From Rhodococcus oryzae (GTDB taxonomy: Bacteria > Actinomycetota > Actinomycetes > Mycobacteriales > Mycobacteriaceae), in the NCBI RefSeq assembly GCF_005049235.1, contig NZ_SUMD01000001.1, positions 682,001 through 746,000 on the forward strand: a stretch of 64,000 nt of DNA, read 5' to 3'. Of this stretch, positions 58,114 to 64,000 are shown in pieces. Below the pieces are notes generated by a model, which was not told where the DNA came from, searched no databases, and saw nothing but the letters and a program-made list of their open reading frames with translations. The translations under genes were made by a program, and so were the position numbers. Numbering within the stretch: position 1 is the first letter of the stretch; the number at the start of each line of letters is the position of its first letter.

Positions 58114-59454
58114 CTAGACCGAGGCGACGCGGTCCGCGAGCCCGTCGGCCAGCTTCTGCGCGATCTCGATCTCGGTGGCCTCGACCATCACCCGCACCAG
58201 CTGTTCGGTGCCGGACGGGCGGAGCAGCACGCGACCAGCCTCGCCGAGCATCGCCTCGGCCTCGGCAACCGCCTCGAGCACCGCAGGCGCGCAAGCGACC
58301 GCCGCCTTGTCGGTGACCTGGACGTTGACCAGCACCTGCGGCAGCGTGCGCATCACCGCGGCCAGCTCACGAAGTGACTTTCCGGTCTGTGCCATCCGGC
58401 CCATCAGCCGGAGCCCGGTGAGGACGCCGTCGCCGGTGGTCCCGAAGCCGGGCAGCACCACGTGTCCCGACTGCTCGCCGCCGAGGCTGAACGAACCGTT
58501 GCGCAGCTCCTCGAGGACGTACCGGTCGCCGACCGCCGTCGTACGGACCTCGATACCCGCCTCACGCATCGCGATGTGCAGGCCGAGATTGCTCATCACC
58601 GTCGCGACCAGGGTGTTCTGGGCCAGTTCGCCGGACTCGTGCATCGCGAGGGCGAGCACGCTCATGATCGCGTCGCCGTCGACCACGGCGCCGGTGGCGT
58701 CGACGGCCAGGCACCTGTCCGCGTCCCCGTCGTGCGCGATGCCCAGGTCGGCGCCGTGCGCGAGCACCGCGGCCCTGAGCTCGTCGAGGTGGGTCGAACC
58801 GCAGCCGTCGTTGATGTTGAGGCCGTCGGGATCGGCGTGGATGGCGATGACCCGCGCGCCTGCCGCCCGGTAGGCCTCCGGTCCAACCGTCGAGGCGGCG
58901 CCGTTTGCGCAGTCCACCACCACGGTCAACCCGTCGACACGGTGGGTGGTGCCGCGAGCGAGGTTCTCGAGGTATCGCTCGGCCGCGTCGGTCGCGGTGC
59001 GGACGCGTCCGATCCCGGCGCCGGTCGGCCGCGGGATCAGGTCGCGGTCGGCGATGGCGGCCTCGATGCGGTCTTCCGACTCGTCGTCGAGCTTGTGCCC
59101 GCCCGCCGCGAAGATCTTGATGCCGTTGTCCGGCATGGGGTTGTGCGAGGCGGAGATCATCACGCCGAGCGCGGCGTCGTAGGCGCCGGTGAGGAAGGCG
59201 ACGGCGGGCGTGGGCAGCACACCGACGTTGATGACGTCGACGCCCGCCGCGGTGAGCCCGGCGGTGACGGCCGCCTCGAGCATCTCACCGCTCGCACGGG
59301 GGTCTCGTCCGAGGACGGCGGTCGGTCGGGGCGCGCCCCGCTCGGAGAGCGCCAGCACCGAGGCTGCCGCCCCCGCGATCCGCAGCGCCAACTCGGCGTC
59401 GAGCTCCGCATTCGCCAAGCCGCGCACGCCGTCCGTACCGAACATCCGACCCAT
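58114..59454 (-). CDS. glmM: Phosphoglucosamine mutase
   Basis: Interconverts glucosamine-6- and -1-phosphate for UDP-GlcNAc. 446 residues. FGTDGVRG at the N-terminus; phosphoserine loop ISASHNP with S103; metal loop DGDADRC; sugar loop GGEQSGHV; phosphate-binding [17 protein letters not shown] at 59454 behind GAGGGG. Lies downstream of rplM-rpsI but separated by a strong hairpin, so it has its own promoter. Confidence 0.97.
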   Translation of the reverse strand: MGRMFGTDGVRGLANAELDAELALRIAGAAASVLALSERGAPRPTAVLGRDPRASGEMLEAAVTAGLTAAGVDVINVGVLPTPAVAFLTGAYDAALGVMISASHNPMPDNGIKIFAAGGHKLDDESEDRIEAAIADRDLIPRPTGAGIGRVRTATDAAERYLENLARGTTHRVDGLTVVVDCANGAASTVGPEAYRAAGARVIAIHADPDGLNINDGCGSTHLDELRAAVLAHGADLGIAHDGDADRCLAVDATGAVVDGDAIMSVLALAMHESGELAQNTLVATVMSNLGLHIAMREAGIEVRTTAVGDRYVLEELRNGSFSLGGEQSGHVVLPGFGTTGDGVLTGLRLMGRMAQTGKSLRELAAVMRTLPQVLVNVQVTDKAAVACAPAVLEAVAEAEAMLGEAGRVLLRPSGTEQLVRVMVEATEIEIAQKLADGLADRVASV

Positions 59455-59482
59455 GTAAACAGACCCCTCTGTCTTTGCTACG

Positions 59483-59523
59483 ACAAGAGCAGGCGTCCGG
59501 TACTGCTGGACGCCTGCTCTTGT
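59483..59523 (-). terminator. Terminator of the rplM-rpsI operon
   Basis: ACAAGAGCAGGCGTCC (59483-59498), 9-nt loop, exact complement ending TCTTGT (59508-59523): a 16-bp stem 50 nt past the rpsI stop and before glmM. Confidence 0.85.
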
Positions 59524-59572
59524 TGGTGAACAGGTGCCGATGCCGACCCTCGGGGCCGGCATCGGCGACACA

Positions 59573-60097
59573 TCAGCGCTTGGAGTACTGAGATGCCTTA
59601 CGGGCCTTCTTCAGGCCGTACTTCTTGCGCTCGACGGCGCGGGCGTCACGGGTGAGGAAGCCGGCGCTCTTGAGCGCGGGGCGATCCTCGGGGGTGACCT
59701 CGATCAGGGCGCGGGCGATGGCCAGACGCAGGGCGCCTGCCTGTCCGGACGGTCCGCCGCCGTGCAGGAGGGCAACGATGTCGAAGGACTCGGTGCGCTC
59801 CACGGTGACGAGCGGGGCCTTGATGAGCTGCTGGTGCACCTTGTTGGGGAAGTAATCCTCCATGGTGCGGCCGTTGAGCTTGAACTCGCCGGTGCCGGGG
59901 ATCATGCGGACGCGGACGACCGCCTCCTTACGACGGCCGACGGTCTGGATCGGGCGATCGATGTAGATCGGGGCTGCGGGGGCGACTGCCGCCTCGGCCT
60001 CGAACTCCTCGACGATCTCGGGCTGATCCGCGGAGTCGAACTCCTCCACCACGGTCTCCTCGACAACGACCTCAGCGGTCTCGTTCTGCTCGGTCAC
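59573..60097 (-). CDS. rpsI: 30S ribosomal protein S9
   Basis: 174 residues. The first about 45 are an acidic extension ([19 protein letters not shown]), common in actinobacterial S9. The conserved core runs from [18 protein letters not shown] to the basic tail [17 protein letters not shown], whose last residues reach the P-site tRNA. GTG start overlaps the rplM stop by 4 nt. Confidence 0.98.
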   Translation of the reverse strand: MTEQNETAEVVVEETVVEEFDSADQPEIVEEFEAEAAVAPAAPIYIDRPIQTVGRRKEAVVRVRMIPGTGEFKLNGRTMEDYFPNKVHQQLIKAPLVTVERTESFDIVALLHGGGPSGQAGALRLAIARALIEVTPEDRPALKSAGFLTRDARAVERKKYGLKKARKASQYSKR

Positions 60098-60537
60098 TGG
60101 GCCACCTGCTTGATCTCGAACGGAACCGGCTGCTGCGCGGCGTGGGGGTGATTCGGGCCTGCGTAGACCTTCAGCTTGCCGGCGATGGCGCTGCCGAGCT
60201 TGTTCTTCGGGAGCATGCCGACGACGGCCTTCTCCACGAGGCGGTCGGGGGTCCGCTCGAGGACCTCGCCGACGGTGCGGGACCGCAGGCCACCCGGGTA
60301 ACCGGAGTGGTTGTAGAGGAGCTTGCCGTCGCGCTTGTTGCCGCTGATCGCGACCTTGTCGGCGTTGATGATGACGACGAAGTCGCCGCCGTCAACGTGC
60401 GGTGCAAAGGTGGGCTTGTGCTTGCCGCGGAGCAGGTTCGCTGCCTGCACGGCAAGTCGGCCGAGCACCACGTCAGTGGCGTCGATGACGTGCCACGTGC
60501 GGGTCACATCTCCGGCCTTCGGGGTGTACGTAGACAC
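60094..60537 (-). CDS. rplM: 50S ribosomal protein L13
   Basis: 147 residues, full length. Core motifs [40 protein letters not shown], and [21 protein letters not shown], read here in parts. First gene of the rplM-rpsI operon, as in most bacteria. A SigA-like promoter lies at 60672-60701, giving a leader of about 130 nt. Confidence 0.98.
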   Translation of the reverse strand: MSTYTPKAGDVTRTWHVIDATDVVLGRLAVQAANLLRGKHKPTFAPHVDGGDFVVIINADKVAISGNKRDGKLLYNHSGYPGGLRSRTVGEVLERTPDRLVEKAVVGMLPKNKLGSAIAGKLKVYAGPNHPHAAQQPVPFEIKQVAQ

Positions 60538-60671
60538 AGAACTTCCTCGTCATATCGTGTAGCTGCTGGCCACAGCGTGTGGTCCGGATGATCTCGGCGG
60601 CCAGTGGAGACCCGAGAACCCGCACTACAACGGGCACGTGAGTGCCGCGCCGTACCGCACGCCGACGTAGA

Positions 60672-60701
60672 ACCATACCGCGCAGGTCAGGGCCTGGTCA
60701 A
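60672..60701 (-). promoter_or_regulatory. SigA-like promoter of rplM-rpsI
   Basis: On the minus strand TTGACC (60701-60696) and TATGGT (60677-60672) are 18 nt apart. Good match to the housekeeping consensus. The leader of about 130 nt leaves room for post-transcriptional control, but I see no recognisable element. Confidence 0.65.
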
Positions 60702-60777
60702 AGTCGGTCTCGACGGCGGGACCGCGGCGGGGAACGCACACCGGTGACGATGCGACGCCGCTCACCGCCCCGGTGGC

Positions 60778-62004
60778 TCACCGCTCGCCGAGCGCGTCCG
60801 CCAACTGCTCGACCGCCCAGGTGATCTCGTCACGCTCGATGACGAGCGGCGGCGCCATCCGGATGGTGCCCTCGTGCGCGTCCTTTGCGAGTACCCGGCG
60901 GGCGAGCAATCGCTCGCAGACCACCCGGGCGCCCGGCTGACCGGCTGCCAGCTGCACGCCCGCCCACAATCCGCGCCCGCGGACCTCCGAGACCTGTTCC
61001 GGTGGCAGCTGCCCGAGCAGGTCGTGCAGATGGGCGCCCAGTTCGCGGCTGCGCTGCTGGAACTCCCCCGTCTCCAGCAGCCGGACCACCTCGCTGCCGA
61101 CCGCGCAGGCGAGCGGGTTCCCGCCGAAGGTGCTGCCGTGCTGACCGGGGCGGATCACCTCCATCACCGACCGGTCCGCCACCACGGCGGAGACCGGGAT
61201 CAACCCACCGCCGAGTGCCTTCCCGAGGATGTAGACGTCGGGGACAACGTTCTCGTGATCGCAGCCGAAGGTGTCGCCGGTCCTGCCGAGCCCACTCTGG
61301 ATCTCGTCCGCGAGCATGAGGATCGAGTGCTCGTCGCACAGTGCCCGGACCGCCGCGAGGTAGCCGTCGGGCGGGACCAGCACGCCTGCCTCACCCTGGA
61401 TCGGCTCGATCAGGACGGCCACGGTGTTCGGGGTGACCGCGGCGGCGAGCGCATCGAGGTCGCCGTAGTCGACGGTGCGGAAACCGGGTGCGTACGGGCC
61501 GAAGCCGTCGTGCGCATCGGGGTCGGTGGAGAACCCGACGATGGTGATGGTCCGGCCGTGGAAGTTCCCGGCGAAGGTGATGATCTCCGCGCGGTCGGGC
61601 GCGACACCCTTGACGTCGTACCCCCAGCGCCTGGCCAGTTTCAGCGCGGTCTCGACGGCCTCGGCCCCGGTGTTCATCGGGAGCACCGCCTCCTTGCCGC
61701 ACAGCCGGCTCACGTCCTCACAGAACCCGGCGAACGCCGCGTGCTGGAACGCGCGGCTGGTGAGCGCGAGCGTCCCGAGCTGTGCACGGGCGACCTCGAC
61801 CAGTCGTGGGTGCCCGTGCCCGAAGTTGAGCGCCGAGTACCCGGCCAGCATGTCGAGGTACTCGACGCCGTCGATGCCGCGCGCCCATGCACCGCGCGCC
61901 GAGTCGATGACCACCGGAAGCGGGTCGTAGTTGTGCGCGCTGTGCGCCTGGGCCCGCGCGAGTTCCGCGAGCGTGTCTGCGGTCACCGGCACCCGCGCGT
62001 TCAT
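60778..62004 (-). CDS. rocD: Ornithine--oxo-acid aminotransferase
   Basis: Converts ornithine and 2-oxoglutarate to glutamate semialdehyde and glutamate. 408 residues, class III PLP aminotransferase. NTGAEAVETALKLAR, ILADEIQSGLGRTG, PLP lysine in YILGKALGGGLIP, and GQHGSTFGGNPLAC. ATG at 62004 overlaps the ddaH stop by 4 nt. Together with ddaH this forms a route from (methyl)arginine/citrulline-type compounds to ornithine-derived glutamate, although the linking arginase or OTC is not in the window. Confidence 0.94.
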   Translation of the reverse strand: MNARVPVTADTLAELARAQAHSAHNYDPLPVVIDSARGAWARGIDGVEYLDMLAGYSALNFGHGHPRLVEVARAQLGTLALTSRAFQHAAFAGFCEDVSRLCGKEAVLPMNTGAEAVETALKLARRWGYDVKGVAPDRAEIITFAGNFHGRTITIVGFSTDPDAHDGFGPYAPGFRTVDYGDLDALAAAVTPNTVAVLIEPIQGEAGVLVPPDGYLAAVRALCDEHSILMLADEIQSGLGRTGDTFGCDHENVVPDVYILGKALGGGLIPVSAVVADRSVMEVIRPGQHGSTFGGNPLACAVGSEVVRLLETGEFQQRSRELGAHLHDLLGQLPPEQVSEVRGRGLWAGVQLAAGQPGARVVCERLLARRVLAKDAHEGTIRMAPPLVIERDEITWAVEQLADALGER

Positions 62005-62870
62005 CGGCCCGCCCGCAGCTCGCGATAGCCGCGGAGTTCCAGGGTGCAGCACTTGATCCCACCGCCCGACTTGAGGAACTCCGAGAAGTCCACGGGGACC
62101 GGGGTGTACCCACGCTCGGCGAGCCGGCCGGCCAGCCGCTGCGCCTGACTGGGCAGCACCACATTACGGCCGTCGCTGACCAGATTGAGGCCGAGCCACC
62201 GGGTGTCGGCCTCCTCGGCGATGACGGCGTCGGGGAACAGGTCCCGGAGGACCGCGAGGCTCTCGGGGGCGAATGCCCGCGGCAGGTAGGCGGCGGTGTG
62301 ATCGTCGAGCACGCCGAGCGCCGTGTTGAGGTGGTAGTACCGGGGATCGATCAGTCGCAGGGTGACCACCCGGCGGCCCAGGTGCCGGGCCACCTCGGCG
62401 TGCGCGCGCTCGTCGGTGCGGAACCCCGTTCCCGCGCAGACGATGTCGCCGACCACCAGCAGGTCGCCCTCGCCCTCGTTGATGTACCGGGGACGGGTGG
62501 GCCGGAGCAGTCCGTTGGCGCGGAACCAGCGCAGGACGTGGTCGGCCTCCGCGGCCCGCTGTTCGGATCGGTACCGCGCGCCGAGCGCGACCCCGTCGAT
62601 GACGAGGCCGCTGTCGGTGACGAAGACCATGTCCGGGAGCCCCGGCACGGGATCGATCGTCAGGACCTCGTGTCCGAGCCGCCGATAGGTCTCCACCAGG
62701 TGCTCCCACTGGGACATCGCCAACGCGGTGTCGACGGGATCCTCGGGTCGCATCCATTCATTGATGCTGTAGACCACGTCGAAGAAGGTCGGGGGGCACA
62801 TCAGGTAGCTCCGCGGCCGCGCGTGGCGGGCATCCGTCCGGCCGGAATCGGCCCCTGCGGTCTGCGTCAT
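62001..62870 (-). CDS. ddaH: Dimethylarginine dimethylaminohydrolase / amidinotransferase family
   Basis: 289 residues of the guanidine-modifying pentein fold. MCPPTFFDVVYSINEWM, ELPDMVF-type segment (GLPDMVFVTD), catalytic histidine in YYHLNTALGVL and catalytic cysteine in GGGIKCCTLELRG. Hydrolyses methylated arginines to citrulline in characterised members; in actinobacteria the ddaH-rocD pair is common and the true substrate may be another guanidino compound. Confidence 0.9.
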   Translation of the reverse strand: MTQTAGADSGRTDARHARPRSYLMCPPTFFDVVYSINEWMRPEDPVDTALAMSQWEHLVETYRRLGHEVLTIDPVPGLPDMVFVTDSGLVIDGVALGARYRSEQRAAEADHVLRWFRANGLLRPTRPRYINEGEGDLLVVGDIVCAGTGFRTDERAHAEVARHLGRRVVTLRLIDPRYYHLNTALGVLDDHTAAYLPRAFAPESLAVLRDLFPDAVIAEEADTRWLGLNLVSDGRNVVLPSQAQRLAGRLAERGYTPVPVDFSEFLKSGGGIKCCTLELRGYRELRAGR

Positions 62871-62950
62871 CCCCTGCCCCTTTCGGCGAAGGTGCTACGA
62901 GTATCCGCGCCCGGCGAACCCGAATCAATGACCTGGCCCCGAACACGAGA

Positions 62951-62981
62951 ATTCCCCGGTGGCTCTCCTCCACCGGGGAAT
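62951..62981 (-). terminator. Terminator downstream of esxT
   Basis: ATTCCCCGGTGG (62951-62962), 7-nt loop, exact complement (62970-62981). A 12-bp stem 34 nt beyond the esxT stop; it also shields the ddaH promoter. Confidence 0.75.
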
Positions 62982-63014
62982 CCTCATGGCATGAACGCGA
63001 CCAGCGCGCCGACC

Positions 63015-63305
63015 TCAGGCCCAGCTGGCGGCCGCACTGTTGTTCGTCGCGTTCATGTCGTCATTACCGGCGCCGACGGCCCGACCGATGGCCTCGAGGA
63101 CCTGGTTCAGCTCGTTGGCCGCGGAATCCCACTTGGCCTGCTGCGCCTGGTAGGCCTCCGACGCGGAGCCCTCCCACTCGGCGACGAGCGGCGCGAGGTA
63201 GCTCTTCAGGTCGCCCAGCTTGCCGTTGATGTTTCCGCTCGTGGCGGCGATGTCCGCCCGGGCGCCGTCGATGGCGCCGAAGTCGTAACGCATGGTCCCG
63301 CTCAT
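63015..63305 (-). CDS. esxT: WXG100-family ESX protein, EsxT-like
   Basis: 96-residue helical hairpin; WEG at 44-46 in the turn. N-terminus MSGTMRYDFGAIDGARADIA. Secreted as a heterodimer with the EsxU-like partner by the ESX-4 type VII system. GGAGGACCC stands before the ATG. The C-terminal helix contains no clear YxxxD/E, which may then be supplied by the partner. Confidence 0.93.
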   Translation of the reverse strand: MSGTMRYDFGAIDGARADIAATSGNINGKLGDLKSYLAPLVAEWEGSASEAYQAQQAKWDSAANELNQVLEAIGRAVGAGNDDMNATNNSAAASWA

Positions 63306-63387
63306 GGGTCCTCCTACAGTGTGGATCGAAGCAGTCTGGTTCGAAAAAGGGTGTCGCCCACCCGGGTCCGGCCCGAGCGCGCGGGAC

Positions 63388-63702
63388 TCAGATGTTGAGG
63401 CCGCCGCCCGCGTTGTTGATGGCGCTCGAGTGGTCGTCCTGCACCGCGGCGTAGGCGACGCCGTTGGCCTTGATGTTCTCGCTGATCGCGAGCAGCGACT
63501 CGTTGAGGCGCTTGGCGCTGGAGTCCCAGCGGACCATCAGGTTGTCGAACGCGACCTTGGCTGCGCCTTCCCAGGCACCGTTGACGGCGGCGAGCCGACC
63601 CTGCAGCGAGGACAGCTGCCCCTGGATGTCCGCGTTGACATCGCCCACGTGCCGCGACGCGGTCTCCATGGTTTCGGTGGTAGTCCTCATCTGACCGCTC
63701 AT
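63388..63702 (-). CDS. esxU: WXG100-family ESX protein, EsxU-like
   Basis: 104 residues; WEG at 44-46 in AVNGAWEGAAKVAF and a C-terminal helix ending AYAAVQDDHSSAINNAGGG with Y-x3-D (YAAVQDD). ATG at 63702 behind AAGGAG at 7 nt. Operon with esxT (82-nt gap). Gene order esxT-esxU next to rplM-rpsI equals that of M. tuberculosis Rv3444c-Rv3445c, which precede the ESX-4 genes. Confidence 0.93.
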   Translation of the reverse strand: MSGQMRTTTETMETASRHVGDVNADIQGQLSSLQGRLAAVNGAWEGAAKVAFDNLMVRWDSSAKRLNESLLAISENIKANGVAYAAVQDDHSSAINNAGGGLNI

Positions 63703-63846
63703 GACCAGCTCCTTAGAAATCGTCCGCGTCCTGGATTTCCAGCCCCCTCTGGACTGAGACGGACCGCGCCTACAGATAGTTGGACGCGCGCGCCCGGCCG
63801 TTCGGTTCCATCGAATCCGAACCAATTTCCGCGAGCGGGCGCGCGA

Positions 63847-64000
63847 TCAGCGACCGGCGATCGCCGTCGAGCGAACTGCCTGCTCACACGGGCCTGCGAG
63901 GTCGCGCCACCGATCCGGCGAGATCTGGCAGCCGACGCTGACCTGTAGTCCGTCCTCCACGAAGACAGACCACCGGACCTCGGTGTCGGGGTCCGGTCGC
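63847..64000 (-). CDS. Type VII secretion-associated protein (Rv3446c-like), C-terminal end only
   Basis: The last 50 codons of a gene that continues to the right of the window. Sequence VRWSVFVEDGLQVSVGCQIS followed by PDRWRDLAGPCEQAVRSTAI resembles the C-terminal domain of the Rv3446c family, which occupies this place beside esxU in mycobacteria. Only this fragment can be judged. Confidence 0.7.
   Translation of the reverse strand, partial: RPDPDTEVRWSVFVEDGLQVSVGCQISPDRWRDLAGPCEQAVRSTAIAGR

Overview
The window is high-GC actinobacterial DNA from the mycolic-acid group (Mycobacteriales), most like a Nocardia or Rhodococcus. The evidence is a gene order that follows the Mycobacterium tuberculosis dnaE2-to-esxU segment: dnaE2, fatty acyl reductase, imuB/imuA', guaA, choD, guaB3, guaB2, sigD/rsdA, whiB3, groEL1/groES, tsaD/rimI/tsaB/tsaE, alr, nnr, glmS, glmM, rpsI/rplM, esxT/esxU. 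There are also many GTG starts, several apparently leaderless genes and SOS boxes of the TCGAAC-N4-GTTCGA type. I saw no tRNA, rRNA, insertion sequence, phage or CRISPR array; this is core chromosome with small inserted gene groups.

Layout. 1-2.4 kb: 5' part of dnaE2 with a LexA box. 2.4-15 kb: alcohol dehydrogenase, MmpL transporter, a GNAT gene with a likely 3' frameshift, a two-domain fatty acyl-CoA reductase, small metabolic and hypothetical genes, an AraC regulator, an alpha/beta hydrolase and a CopB-type copper ATPase behind a CsoR-like operator. 15-17.5 kb: imuB-imuA', the rest of the mutasome, with its own LexA box. 17.6-24.1 kb: a tail-anchored Ser/Thr kinase, then a PspC-domain histidine kinase/LuxR regulator pair and two PspC-protein transcription units, one of which also carries an APH(6)-type kinase gene. 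24.1-30.5 kb: guaA, choD, guaB3, guaB2. 30.7-36.7 kb: DUF5319 protein, sigD-rsdA, an Rv3415c-like gene, whiB3, and a fasciclin lipoprotein-sigK-rskA operon behind a SigK-type promoter. 36.7-38.9 kb: groEL1 and groES with a CIRCE element. 39-41.5 kb: a shortened DoxX-like gene, a Tat-exported metallophosphoesterase and nsrR. 41.5-48.5 kb: a tightly overlapping tRNA-t6A/alanine racemase/metabolite-repair run on the minus strand. 48.5-60.5 kb: cupredoxin, glmS, secreted sialidase-like protein, hydrolases, an ESX-substrate-like gene trio, FadE5-like dehydrogenase, PspC protein, glmM, rpsI-rplM. 60.8-64 kb: rocD-ddaH, then esxT, esxU and the end of a type VII secretion-associated gene.

The strongest new signal is regulatory. 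Three copies of an 18-bp inverted repeat (ATCRGG-N6-CCCKRW) lie before the PspC histidine kinase gene and the two PspC-protein genes of the same locus. In all three, the distance from repeat to start codon is identical (53 nt from the first base of the site to the first base of the codon). This points to an autoregulated envelope-stress regulon. Other circuits readable from sequence are the SOS mutasome (two LexA boxes), the SigK feed-forward operon, the NsrR palindrome at its own promoter, CIRCE/HrcA control of groES, CsoR-type copper control, and a shared TTACT-N4-AGTAW palindrome before the fatty acyl reductase and choD.
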